From assembly GCA_027621355.1 (NCBI GenBank), contig JAQCBZ010000005.1:1-64000 (forward strand): DNA of 64,000 nucleotides. The letters run 5' to 3'. The DNA is from Bacteroidota bacterium. Its GTDB lineage: Bacteria > Bacteroidota > Rhodothermia > Balneolales > Balneolaceae. Of this stretch, positions 25,600-33,984 are shown one piece after another. A model generated the notes under the pieces. That model worked only from the letters and a program-made list of their open reading frames with translations, was not told where the DNA came from and made no database searches. The position numbers and the translations under genes were made by a program. Every line of letters begins with the position of its first letter. The stretch's first letter is position 1.

Positions 25600-26293
25600 T
25601 CCACACTCGCCACATCGCCTCGCGAACAATCTTCTTCGACATCTTAGAGACGCCCTCCTCTCGCTCGCGGAAAATGATACTCACTTCTGATAGCTTGAAT
25701 CCAGCTCTCCAGGCACGGAAATGAAGCTCTATTTGAAAGGCGTATCCATTGGACCGAATCTTTGAAAGATCAATCGTTTCCAGTACGGCCCTCCGAATAC
25801 ACTTAAAACCAGCCGTTGTGTCTTTGACGGGCAGTCCGGTGATTACTCGTGCGTACAAATTTGCAGAGTATGACAGGATCAACCGCGATAATGGCCAGTT
25901 AATAATAGAAATCCCATCGGAATAGCGGGATCCAATGGCCACATCACTATGCCCTGCTTCCACCTCAGCCACCAAGCGAGGAATATCCTCAGGGGAATGA
26001 GACAGATCCGCATCCATTTCGCAGATATACTCATACTCTCTTTCTAACGCATATCGAAACCCCGCAACATACGCTGTCCCCAGGCCTTGCTTTCCTTCAC
26101 GCTCAAGCAAATGAATATGTTCCGGGTAGCTCACTTGCCATTCACGCACCACATCGGCTGTTCCGTCTGGAGAACCGTCGTCAATAATGAGCACATCGAC
26201 TTCTCGGTCCAGTGACATCAACGCACTCAGCACCTTAGGCACATTAGCCGATTCATTGTACGTCGGGATAATTACAAGAGTATCGGAAGCCAT
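25565..26293 (-). CDS. Polyprenol monophosphomannose synthase-like glycosyltransferase (GT2)
   Basis: A family 2 glycosyltransferase of the dolichol/polyprenol-phosphate mannose synthase type, which moves a sugar from a nucleotide donor to a membrane polyprenyl phosphate on the cytoplasmic face. Visible are VIIPTYNESANVPKVL, IIDDGSPDGTADVV, the metal-binding DAD in CEMDADLSHSPEDIP, and GSRYSDG. The C-terminal part has KDTTAGFKCIRR and the interface motif FREREEGVSKMS. At 242 aa it is the soluble form without C-terminal membrane helices. The donor sugar cannot be read. It lies 35 bases downstream of a polyprenyl-phosphate sugar-1-phosphate transferase on the same strand, so both probably serve cell-surface glycan synthesis. 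Confidence 0.9.
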   Translation of the reverse strand: MASDTLVIIPTYNESANVPKVLSALMSLDREVDVLIIDDGSPDGTADVVREWQVSYPEHIHLLEREGKQGLGTAYVAGFRYALEREYEYICEMDADLSHSPEDIPRLVAEVEAGHSDVAIGSRYSDGISIINWPLSRLILSYSANLYARVITGLPVKDTTAGFKCIRRAVLETIDLSKIRSNGYAFQIELHFRAWRAGFKLSEVSIIFREREEGVSKMSKKIVREAMWRVWTMKIRSVFGLL

Positions 26294-26328
26294 GTTGGAT
26301 TGGCGAGTGTGTCTGATCTTTTTTTACC

Positions 26329-27738
26329 CTATTTCCCTTCCGCTCGAAGGACAACAAATAGAGTGTTCATGAGAATTTTTACGTCGAGTCGCAACGAAAT
26401 GTTCTCTACATAGAAAAGATCGTATTTCGTGCGCTCTTTTACATCATCAAAAGATTCATCGTATTTCCACTTCACTTGCGCCCACCCCGTGATCCCTGGT
26501 TTCACCCGAAGCCGACGACTGTATAAAGGGATAGAGCGCTCATACTTCTTCACAAAATGAGGCCTTTCTGGACGAGGTCCCACAAGGCTCATGTCCCCAA
26601 AAAGGACATTGAAGAATTGAGGAATCTCATCGAGACGCGTTTTTCGCAGCCAATACCCTATTCGAGTTACACGAGGATCATCATCTGTTGCCCAAATGGG
26701 CCCAGTATTGGCCTCAGCATTGTTGACCATCGACCGAAACTTGTACATGGTAAACTCGCGCCCATGTTTACCTAACCTTTGTTGTTTATAAATCGCGGGA
26801 CCTTCCGACGTTAAGCGGACAGCAATTGCAAGGATCAAAATCAGTGGGAGGAGCGCCACCAATACGACTGCAGAGACCAAAACATCCAACGAACGTTTTA
26901 AAAACCACTCCCATGTGGGCATCTCTGCAGGCTGAATATCCACCAAGGGAAGGCCGAAAATCTGGTGCGTCTTGGCGTACCCCCCAACCATCTGATGAAA
27001 ATCAGGCAACATTTTGAGTGTTACCTTAGGGTCATCGACACTTGAGACAACCGGCAGCCACTTTTCCTGCTGTTCTTTCTCAAGCGCGATAATAACATCC
27101 TGAACTCTCATCTCCGCCGCCATAGCACGGAATTCCTCCACATCACCAAGGATATCCCCTTTGTCCACCTCAGGCACCTCTCCATTCACAGAATAATACC
27201 CTAACACTTGCATCCCTAGAGTTTTGTATTGATCGAGTTGTTGCCCAATCATTTTGGCTGTACCTCCTGTGCCCACAATCACCGCGCGATGAAGCCCTTT
27301 TCCACGCTTGGCATAGGCACGTTGTATCGTACGGATGACCAGGCGATTCACAAGCAACCCACCCCCAACCAATCCAACATAAGGGATGACAATCGAAATC
27401 GCCGAAAATACACTCTCAGATGCTGTCAGGTCCACGGTGCTTAATCGGAGCACCAAAAACACAAAAACCCCAATCAATGCGGTAGCTCCAACACGAAAAA
27501 CCTCATCAATCCGCGAAATCAAAAAGAGCTTTTTATACATCCCGGCAAACAGACTTATCGTCATCCACACAACGAGGTGAATGAATCCAACGAGATACAA
27601 AGAAGAAGGAAACCCGAGTGGGGTATAGAGTGTCACCCACTGATTTGAGCCCGCAAAGAGCAACCAGACAAACGATAGCATTAAGCCATCAGCAAGGGCT
27701 GTATAAGCAACCTCTCTTTCTTGATTAAGTCCGAACAA
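26329..27738 (-). CDS. Polyprenyl-phosphate glycosyl-1-phosphate transferase (WcaJ/WbaP-type)
   Basis: Starts assembly of exopolysaccharide or O-antigen repeat units by moving a sugar-1-phosphate from a nucleotide sugar to undecaprenyl phosphate. Four N-terminal helices (about 15-125) precede a Rossmann-like CoA-binding domain (IVGTGGTAKMIGQQLDQY). The catalytic domain begins with the re-entrant helix KRSLDVLVSAVVLVALLPLI and contains the catalytic pair region RLGKHGREFTMYKFRSM, then WLRKTRLDEIPQFFNVLFGDM and VGPRPERPHF. At 469 aa it is the full-length form. The start is a TTG at 27738; the next Met is 19 residues in. It diverges from tgt over a short AT-rich promoter region. Confidence 0.93.
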   Translation of the reverse strand: MFGLNQEREVAYTALADGLMLSFVWLLFAGSNQWVTLYTPLGFPSSLYLVGFIHLVVWMTISLFAGMYKKLFLISRIDEVFRVGATALIGVFVFLVLRLSTVDLTASESVFSAISIVIPYVGLVGGGLLVNRLVIRTIQRAYAKRGKGLHRAVIVGTGGTAKMIGQQLDQYKTLGMQVLGYYSVNGEVPEVDKGDILGDVEEFRAMAAEMRVQDVIIALEKEQQEKWLPVVSSVDDPKVTLKMLPDFHQMVGGYAKTHQIFGLPLVDIQPAEMPTWEWFLKRSLDVLVSAVVLVALLPLILILAIAVRLTSEGPAIYKQQRLGKHGREFTMYKFRSMVNNAEANTGPIWATDDDPRVTRIGYWLRKTRLDEIPQFFNVLFGDMSLVGPRPERPHFVKKYERSIPLYSRRLRVKPGITGWAQVKWKYDESFDDVKERTKYDLFYVENISLRLDVKILMNTLFVVLRAEGK

Positions 27739-27770
27739 CAGATTGACACTCTAATTGATAGAAGGATTGA

Positions 27771-27778
27771 AGTATAAT
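27771..27778. promoter_or_regulatory. Shared -10 element between the sugar-transferase gene and tgt
   Basis: AGTATAAT reads TATAAT on the plus strand (27773-27778) and, on the minus strand, TATACT (27776-27771). It can serve as overlapping -10 boxes for both divergent genes. A TTGACA at 27743 is too far upstream (24-base spacer) to be its -35. Transcription from the plus-strand box would begin near 27785, almost at the first tgt ATG (27787). Confidence 0.4.
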
Positions 27779-27807
27779 CATTTTTTATGTTTTACCTTTC
27801 CTTTACT

Positions 27808-28944
27808 ATGCCGAAGATTTTTGAGCACCACCACACAGATGCCTCCTCCAAAGCACGCCTAGGGACCCTTCACACAGATCATGGGACCATTGAGACGCCT
27901 ATTTTTATGCCCGTTGGCACCCTTGGGACGGTCAAGGGGGTGAGTCGTGAAGACTTAAAGACACGGATTAATGCGCCCATTATCCTTGGCAACACCTACC
28001 ACCTCTACTTACGGCCAGGAGTGGACTTGATGAGAGAGGTGGGGGGATTGCATGCCTTTATGGGATGGGATCGCGCGATTTTGACAGATTCGGGCGGGTA
28101 TCAAATCTTTAGTCTGTCAGATATGCGCTCCTTGGAAGAAAAAGGAGCAAAGTTCAAAAGTCACCTTGACGGTTCAGAACATTGGTTTACGCCAGAGAAT
28201 GTGGTGGATATTCAGCGAGATTTGGGGTCGGACATTATGATGATCCTGGATGAATGCCCTCCATGGCCCGCGTCCTACAAGTATGTTCGAGAGTCGATGG
28301 AACTTACCCACCGTTGGGCCCAGCGAGGACGTGACGCTTTTGAGCAAAGTGAGCCTCGTTACGGACACAATCAACTACAATTTGGGATTGTACAGGGTGG
28401 TACGTACTCGGATCTGCGCAAAGCCTCTGCCGAATTTATGGCGTCCCTTCCTTTTGAAGGATTAGCTATAGGAGGCTTGAGCGTAGGTGAGCCAACTGAG
28501 GTGATGATGCAGATTGCCGACGAGAATACCGATGTATTGCCAGAAGATCGCCCTCGGTACCTAATGGGGGTTGGCACACCGGCTAATTTACTCGAAGCCA
28601 TTCGTAGGGGCATCGATATGTTTGACTGCGTCATGCCCACACGCAATGCCAGAAACGGGATGTTATTCACTCGCCATGGCATTGTGAACCTTCGTAATGC
28701 TCATTGGCGCAATCATCACAAGCCGCTGGACCCTGAATTTCCATCGGATGTATGCCAAGCCTACAACACGAGTTATCTACACCATTTATTTCGGTGTAAT
28801 GAGCTTTTGGGCATGGAATTAGCCTCTGAGCATAATCTTACGTTTTACCTGTGGCTCATGGCAGAAGCGCGTCAAGCGATTGCTGAAAACCGCTATCAAG
28901 CATGGGTAGGGTCCATGATTGAGGATGTCACGAGGCGTTTATAA
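27808..28944 (+). CDS. tgt: Queuine tRNA-ribosyltransferase (Tgt) with reduced zinc site
   Basis: Exchanges guanine 34 for queuine or preQ1 in tRNAs for Asp, Asn, His and Tyr. The TIM-barrel enzyme shows TPIFMPVGTLGTVKGV, the general-base Asp in LTDSGGYQIFSL, GGLSVGEP, and the nucleophile Asp in MFDCVMPTRNARNG. The C-terminal zinc site normally reads C-x-C-x2-C plus His; here the segment is EFPSDVCQAYNTSYLHHLFRCNE, so two cysteines are replaced by Phe and Ser while Cys and the His (SEHN) remain. I start at ATG 27808 (378 aa), matching family N-termini. An ATG at 27787 adds seven residues and could be used by a leaderless mRNA. The yhhQ gene 3.3 kb away encodes a likely precursor transporter. 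Confidence 0.94.
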   Translation: MPKIFEHHHTDASSKARLGTLHTDHGTIETPIFMPVGTLGTVKGVSREDLKTRINAPIILGNTYHLYLRPGVDLMREVGGLHAFMGWDRAILTDSGGYQIFSLSDMRSLEEKGAKFKSHLDGSEHWFTPENVVDIQRDLGSDIMMILDECPPWPASYKYVRESMELTHRWAQRGRDAFEQSEPRYGHNQLQFGIVQGGTYSDLRKASAEFMASLPFEGLAIGGLSVGEPTEVMMQIADENTDVLPEDRPRYLMGVGTPANLLEAIRRGIDMFDCVMPTRNARNGMLFTRHGIVNLRNAHWRNHHKPLDPEFPSDVCQAYNTSYLHHLFRCNELLGMELASEHNLTFYLWLMAEARQAIAENRYQAWVGSMIEDVTRRL

Positions 28945-29757
28945 CGAGTCTTGGGTCCTTTTTTTGAAATAAATCCCCATCGACCGGCCAAATTGGAGCC
29001 AAAATTGCAAAGATTGACGTGACTGGCTTGAGGTTTTGAAGTGAATGGCCTCCACTGTGGGTAGTACATGGAGCTTCCACCCACTTTGGCGTAATCGAAC
29101 CGATAAATCGGTGTCTTCCCAGTACAAAAAGAACTCAGGATCAAACCCGCTAACCTCACGAAACGCTTCTACTCGTATCACCATGCAGGCCCCCGAGAGG
29201 ATATCCACCACTACAGGCTCTGATTGATCTTTCAGAGCGTCCAAATCCATGTAATAATCGGGCATCCCCAACGCTCGCCTTATCGCTTTTGGGACATGCA
29301 AATATTTGGCTATACTCGCTGTTTTGGTGGGTTGATACCGAAACGACTCAGCTGCCACCTCACCATCTCGACTCACCATCGCACACCCTACCGCAGCAAC
29401 ATCGGGATGGGTGTCTAAATACTCAGCCATGGTGGTGAGCGATTTATCGGTTAACCGTACGTCCGGATTCACCAGACAAACATAAGCGGTATCAACCTGC
29501 TCGATGGCTTGATTATTGGCCCGTCCAAAGCCGATGTTTTGTTGATTCCATTCAATCTGGACCTTCCCTTGAAGATGAGATAATTGTTCTCTGGAATCAT
29601 CACTGGAGGCATTATCGATAATGATGGCTTGAGCAATGCGTGGATGTGAGTCCACAGATAGTGTCTCTAAGCTTCGCAATACATGGTGTGCGGTGTTAAA
29701 ATTCACCGTCACAACACTAATCATAGGAAGGGTTTGCGAGCTAGTAGATGGAGTCAT
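28939..29757 (-). CDS. Family 2 glycosyltransferase (rhamnosyltransferase-like)
   Basis: A GT-A fold glycosyltransferase of the WbbL type, which adds sugars to lipid-linked glycans at the inner face of the membrane. Motifs are SVVTVNFNTAHHVLRSLETL, IIDNASSDDSREQL, NIGFGRANNQAI, the nucleotide-sugar Asp-x-Asp equivalent VNPDVRL, and the later WEDTDLSVRLRQSGWKLHVLP. At 272 aa it lacks an N-terminal signal; the C-terminus is weakly amphipathic. I start at ATG 29757; the track start at 29769 is TTG. It is the last gene of the hflK-hflC-yhhQ-propeller run, 39 bases after the propeller gene. It overlaps the convergent tgt 3' end by 6 bases. Donor and acceptor are unknown. Confidence 0.88.
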   Translation of the reverse strand: MTPSTSSQTLPMISVVTVNFNTAHHVLRSLETLSVDSHPRIAQAIIIDNASSDDSREQLSHLQGKVQIEWNQQNIGFGRANNQAIEQVDTAYVCLVNPDVRLTDKSLTTMAEYLDTHPDVAAVGCAMVSRDGEVAAESFRYQPTKTASIAKYLHVPKAIRRALGMPDYYMDLDALKDQSEPVVVDILSGACMVIRVEAFREVSGFDPEFFLYWEDTDLSVRLRQSGWKLHVLPTVEAIHFKTSSQSRQSLQFWLQFGRSMGIYFKKRTQDSL

Positions 29758-29796
29758 GGCCTGGGGCAATCAAAACGTCGGTTCACGATACGCAAC

Positions 29797-32271
29797 TCAA
29801 CGAACGATTGCTACTTTTCCAACAGCACGTTCTTTTCCGTCTCGATCAAGAGCAATCACGATATACACACCGGTACTGAGTCGCTTCCCATCATCCGAGA
29901 GCCCATCCCAACGCACACGGCCACCCTCTGCATCCATTCCCTTGACCCGCTGCCCATCGATGGTCAAGACACGGACACGAGACCGAGTTGGCAACCCTTC
30001 CAAAATCATCTCTTCATGTCGTTCATAAGAGAAAGGACTTGGGTACACCGATAGATTATCAAGTTTAGAGGCACCTTGGTTTGCGCGATCCTGATAGAGC
30101 TGGACACCAGCGCTCGTACTCACAAATAGATTCCCAGTCGATGGGTCAAAGGCTAGGTCTTGAATGGCATTGCTCAGCAACGGAGAATTCTCCTGTGTAA
30201 AGTGTTCAAGAATGGCTGTTCCAGCCGCATTCAAAAGCCATAACCCATCATTCGCCGTCGCAACCCATTTCTGGTTCGCCCCATTGACGACCATTGCTGT
30301 CACATTAATATCTCGCAGAAGATACGGTGATGGACCTGTTGGATTTTCAGCGATGAGCCACTGAGCCGTCCGTTCGGCCACACCGCCCACCAGTAGTAAG
30401 TCCGGAAACAACAATTTTGCAATGCCACGCTCCGTACCTATCCATATCTCTCCCCGTTGATCTTCGATTACAGCCGTTACGGTGGCATCGGGCAGATTAC
30501 CCGATGAAGAGCCTGCATTGAGCACCACAGCTTGATCATCTTGGGGTGACGTAGGATCTGGACCTGTATCAAGCACCATGACCCCACGACCCACTCGGCT
30601 GGCTGATTTCAAAAATACCCACTTCCAATCGCGCGAGTCAATAAACAGCCCCTCATATAAGTCCAAGGAGCTCAACCCTGAGACCTTGGGGACCAATGTC
30701 CAGTCTGCCGATCCCTCGTCGTGAAACGCTAGAGCTCGAGAGGCAAATCGACTCACCGTCCACAAACGGCCCTGACTATCGGTCTCAAGTCCAGAAATCA
30801 CTACATACTGATCGTTGTCCAATTCCCAGCCACGAAGAGAGCTGGTCACCGCATTAAACAGAGTCACATCTCCAGTAGGCGTACCCACTGCATCCAATGC
30901 CATCCGGGCAATGCCAGAGCCCCAACTCCCAACATAAGCATAGGACTCGGTCGCGACGCTCTGAAACGAAAGCTGAAAATTCGCCTCGGCCATGGTGGAA
31001 TTGGTAAACTGATTCACATTGGTCCAACCCGTGGACGTTGAATAGACCGTCATCCCTTTCTTTCGATCCGAGATGAAATTATTGTCGAATGTCTCCGACA
31101 CTGCACCCAGGAAACCATTGGCCGTCATAGTAATGGACTTTAGAGCGTTGGTTGCCGGCGTATTTAACCTCATCGTGGACGTTGAAACCTCGGCCCAATT
31201 CCCATCGAATCGATGCTCGATCACTCCTCGAGTCAGCGATCCTCGAAGGAGTGTAATCTCACCAGAGCTCGATGCGTTTGAAGTGGAGGAACCAAGTACT
31301 ATTCTGGCCGATCGGTCTTCAAAGGGGATATTTTTGAGCACATTATCACCCTGGAAGACCAACATTCTGACGCGCTGTAATAGCACTCGTTGATCCGTAC
31401 CCAGGACCTCGACCACATCGAAGGATTCCATCGACCCCGCTTGGATCCATTCACTCCAGCCAACTCCGTCTTTGTACTGCGTTACACTACTTGATGTGGC
31501 CGCTACAATACCTTGATCCAATGCACGAATCCATGTAAATGGGGTACTCCCAATCTCATCCATCGACCACGTTTGCCAAGACGCTGGCAAGTTCAGCGAG
31601 GAGGCAGAGGGCGCCGTCGCAACACCCTCAGACGTCGCAACCCAAATCGAGCCATCAGGGCGAATATCCATCGATTGAACCCCCAAACCAAGAGGCCATG
31701 CGCCAAATTGAAGGGCCGATTCACGTACAAGCCATGTATTGGCATCATACACCACGATACCAAATCCAGTAGCGATATACGCGGCGCCCCCACCCACTGC
31801 GACAGACCGTACAGATTTATCTGGAAAACGGGTAGACCGAACAATATCATTAAGTGTTCTTACTTGACGAGTTTCTAACTCAACAATGTCCAAAGCTCCG
31901 TCGCGGTAACCAATCACCAACCCCGCGCCATCGGACGTGAGCGCCATAGTCGTAGGGTTTGTTGCGTGTAGTCCGTCATTGGTCGTAAACACATCCGCAA
32001 TCAAACCTTCAGAGAGTTCAACCCCAAAAATTCCTCCTGTGGTAGCAATCCAGGCAATTCCCGACGCAGCGACCTCCATCTCAACGACTTGTTCCAAGGA
32101 TGAGATGGACAGCCAATCACCTGGAATAAGCGACTCCAAATCGAACGCTTGCGTGGACTCATTGGCTGGAGCGCCCACGGCAGGTGAAACGTTTTGAGCA
32201 TGTGTAAGCGATGCGTGGAACACGAAGCTCAACCAAACACTCACCCCCAAGATCGTCACATAGGATTTCAT
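29797..32271 (-). CDS. Exported two-component-regulator-type beta-propeller protein with C-terminal sorting domain
   Basis: An 824-aa secreted protein. Residues 1-26 are a signal peptide (cleavage after THA). Most of the body is repeated propeller blades of the regulator-propeller type, seen as recurring G-x-I-W-V/I-A/G-T segments: GIAWIATTGGIFGVEL, GSIWVATSEGVATAP, GEIWIGTERGIAKLL, NLFVSTSAGVQLY. The last 85 residues (from LSVYPSPFSYERHEEM to VAIVR) form a FlgD-like/type IX C-terminal domain with DGLSDDGKRLSTGVYIVIA. The architecture recalls PorZ, a surface component of type IX secretion, but I cannot prove orthology. It begins 4 bases after yhhQ on the same strand, so it belongs to the hflKC transcript. 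Confidence 0.82.
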   Translation of the reverse strand: MKSYVTILGVSVWLSFVFHASLTHAQNVSPAVGAPANESTQAFDLESLIPGDWLSISSLEQVVEMEVAASGIAWIATTGGIFGVELSEGLIADVFTTNDGLHATNPTTMALTSDGAGLVIGYRDGALDIVELETRQVRTLNDIVRSTRFPDKSVRSVAVGGGAAYIATGFGIVVYDANTWLVRESALQFGAWPLGLGVQSMDIRPDGSIWVATSEGVATAPSASSLNLPASWQTWSMDEIGSTPFTWIRALDQGIVAATSSSVTQYKDGVGWSEWIQAGSMESFDVVEVLGTDQRVLLQRVRMLVFQGDNVLKNIPFEDRSARIVLGSSTSNASSSGEITLLRGSLTRGVIEHRFDGNWAEVSTSTMRLNTPATNALKSITMTANGFLGAVSETFDNNFISDRKKGMTVYSTSTGWTNVNQFTNSTMAEANFQLSFQSVATESYAYVGSWGSGIARMALDAVGTPTGDVTLFNAVTSSLRGWELDNDQYVVISGLETDSQGRLWTVSRFASRALAFHDEGSADWTLVPKVSGLSSLDLYEGLFIDSRDWKWVFLKSASRVGRGVMVLDTGPDPTSPQDDQAVVLNAGSSSGNLPDATVTAVIEDQRGEIWIGTERGIAKLLFPDLLLVGGVAERTAQWLIAENPTGPSPYLLRDINVTAMVVNGANQKWVATANDGLWLLNAAGTAILEHFTQENSPLLSNAIQDLAFDPSTGNLFVSTSAGVQLYQDRANQGASKLDNLSVYPSPFSYERHEEMILEGLPTRSRVRVLTIDGQRVKGMDAEGGRVRWDGLSDDGKRLSTGVYIVIALDRDGKERAVGKVAIVR

Positions 32272-32275
32272 TAGG

Positions 32276-33037
32276 TCAGCCGTTGGAATGCCAATCAGGG
32301 TCTTCGTGATACTTTCGGAATACTCGCACTCCCAAATACATCAACGGGGTATCAAACGCTGCAAAGAAAAATTTGAAGAGGTAGGAGTTCACAATCAAGA
32401 TGCCTAGAGCTCCTAGGGTTGTCACCTCAGACCCCAAGCCTCCAGTAAAATAAAGAATGCTCAAAATAGCCGAGCTATCCACCAATTGGGAAACCATGGT
32501 CGAGGCATTGTTTCGAAGCCATAAGTGCTTACCGTTTGTGAGACGCTTCCAAAAATGAAACAACCGTACATCCACCGTTTGCGCCGTGAGATAAGCAATC
32601 ATACTCGCAATGGTGTTTTTGATCATAAATTCATAGACCCCTTCAAACAATGACGTGCCTCCACTCACCCCAGACGCATCTGGAAGCCAGTGGTTGATGC
32701 TCATCAACAAGAGCATGAACATATTCATAAAAAAGCCAATCCAGACCACCATTTGAGCTTTTTTTCGACCAAAAAGCTCGCTAATTAAATCTGTCGCTAG
32801 AAACGTGAATGGATAGGCGATCACTCCAACGGGGACAATCATGGAGTAAACCCGTTCATTACGAACCAATTCAGGCGTAATGGAAAGCAACCAGTCTGGC
32901 AACGAAAGAGAAAACAACGTGACAAACTTTGTCGTCCCAATCACATTCCCAAGGACAAGTGAGGTTAAAAAGACCCCTGCGAGGAAGAAAAAGAAAAAAT
33001 CCCTCTGGTCTGATGTTGGTTTCTCACCAGCACTCAC
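32276..33037 (-). CDS. yhhQ: Queuosine precursor transporter YhhQ (VUT family, DUF165)
   Basis: An inner-membrane transporter for queuosine precursors (preQ0/preQ1), shown for E. coli YhhQ. Family marks are FLTSLVLGNVIGTTKFVTLF, VIAYPFTFLATDLISELFGRKKAQMVVW and TVDVRLFHFWKRLTNGKHLWLRNNASTMVSQLVDS. About six helices are visible and the length of 253 aa fits. The start is GTG at 33037, forming a TAGTG overlap with the hflC stop; no nearer ATG exists. It is downstream of hflK-hflC and upstream of the propeller gene in one tight run. Together with tgt it supports uptake and insertion of queuosine precursors rather than full de novo synthesis, since no que genes are in this window. Confidence 0.92.
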   Translation of the reverse strand: MSAGEKPTSDQRDFFFFFLAGVFLTSLVLGNVIGTTKFVTLFSLSLPDWLLSITPELVRNERVYSMIVPVGVIAYPFTFLATDLISELFGRKKAQMVVWIGFFMNMFMLLLMSINHWLPDASGVSGGTSLFEGVYEFMIKNTIASMIAYLTAQTVDVRLFHFWKRLTNGKHLWLRNNASTMVSQLVDSSAILSILYFTGGLGSEVTTLGALGILIVNSYLFKFFFAAFDTPLMYLGVRVFRKYHEDPDWHSNG

Positions 33038-33984
33038 TAATCTACACTTTGAAGATACTTATAAAACTCACTGTCGCTGGAGATGACAATGGTCGTTTTT
33101 TCATCAAAAGCGACTTTATACGCCTCCATGGCTCGTGTGAAGTCATACAATTCTCGAGCTGCAGCCGATTTATTGTACGATTCATTAAAAATAGCCGCTG
33201 CTGCTGCATCTCCATCCCCTCGAATTTCCTTGGCTTCCCGGAAAGCTTCAGACTGGATTTGAAGTAGATCACGCTCTTTCTCTCCATTGATTCGTGACGC
33301 CTCCCCTTGTCCTTCCGACCGGAACAAGTCAGCAATACGATTCCTCTCAGAGATCATTCGATCATACACGGTTACACGCACCTCTTCCACATAATTAATA
33401 CGCTTGAAGCGGAAGTCAAGGACTTGAATGCCAAGATCTGCTGCTCGTTCATTGGCCAGCTCCAGGACGATATCTTGAATAGCATCACGGCCTGTCTGAA
33501 TGGTATCAAGGGAGTCGGAGAGTAATTCTGATAGTTCATCATCCGCAACGGGTGTACGGTTGGATGTGCGAACAAGCTCATCTAGGTCATGATTTGCCAC
33601 CGCATTACGAGTCTCTCCATCCAAAATGTCATCTAGACGAGATTGTGCACCCCGTTCATTACCCAATCGACGGAAAAACTGCAACGGGTCGGTAATTTGC
33701 CAGCGTGCGTAGGAGTCGACAAAAATAAATTTCTTGTCTTTGGTTGGGACCTGATTTCGGTCACCATCCCACTCCAAATATCGTTTGTCAAAGTAGTTCG
33801 CGTCTTGAACAAATGGCAGTTTAAACTTTAGGCCTGGATCTGTAACCGCATCCCCCACGGGCGCACCAAATTGTGTGAGGACCACTTGTTCGGTTTCATC
33901 TACGATGTACACGGAATTAGAGATCAGGATTATGGCGCCAAAAAGTGCCGCCAAGAGAATCGATGTTGAGCGATTTAATTTCAT
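33037..33984 (-). CDS. hflC: Protease modulator HflC
   Basis: An SPFH/band-7 membrane protein that, with HflK, forms a large cage around the FtsH protease and controls its access to membrane proteins. One N-terminal helix (ILLAALFGAIILISNSVYIV) is followed by the SPFH domain (DETEQVVLTQFGAPV, PGLKFKLPFVQDANYFDKRYLEW, FVDSYARWQITDP) and a coiled-coil region rich in Ala/Glu/Arg (SEGQGEASRINGEKERDLLQ). At 315 aa it is typical. The ATG overlaps the hflK stop (ATGA) and is preceded by a good GGAGG six bases upstream, one of the few clear Shine-Dalgarno sequences here. yhhQ overlaps its stop. Confidence 0.95.
   Translation of the reverse strand: MKLNRSTSILLAALFGAIILISNSVYIVDETEQVVLTQFGAPVGDAVTDPGLKFKLPFVQDANYFDKRYLEWDGDRNQVPTKDKKFIFVDSYARWQITDPLQFFRRLGNERGAQSRLDDILDGETRNAVANHDLDELVRTSNRTPVADDELSELLSDSLDTIQTGRDAIQDIVLELANERAADLGIQVLDFRFKRINYVEEVRVTVYDRMISERNRIADLFRSEGQGEASRINGEKERDLLQIQSEAFREAKEIRGDGDAAAAAIFNESYNKSAAARELYDFTRAMEAYKVAFDEKTTIVISSDSEFYKYLQSVD

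Noticed and set aside
25494-25724. Frameshift in nth that would restore the iron-sulphur cysteines
   Set aside because: The alternative frame (MQSAFCYPFVSSHLYEIWP) contains no C-x2-C-x5-C pattern, so a single shift does not explain the odd tail.
29683-30054. 123- and 130-aa plus-strand ORFs near the end of the propeller gene
   Set aside because: They overlap the clearly conserved sorting domain on the other strand and have shadow-like composition.
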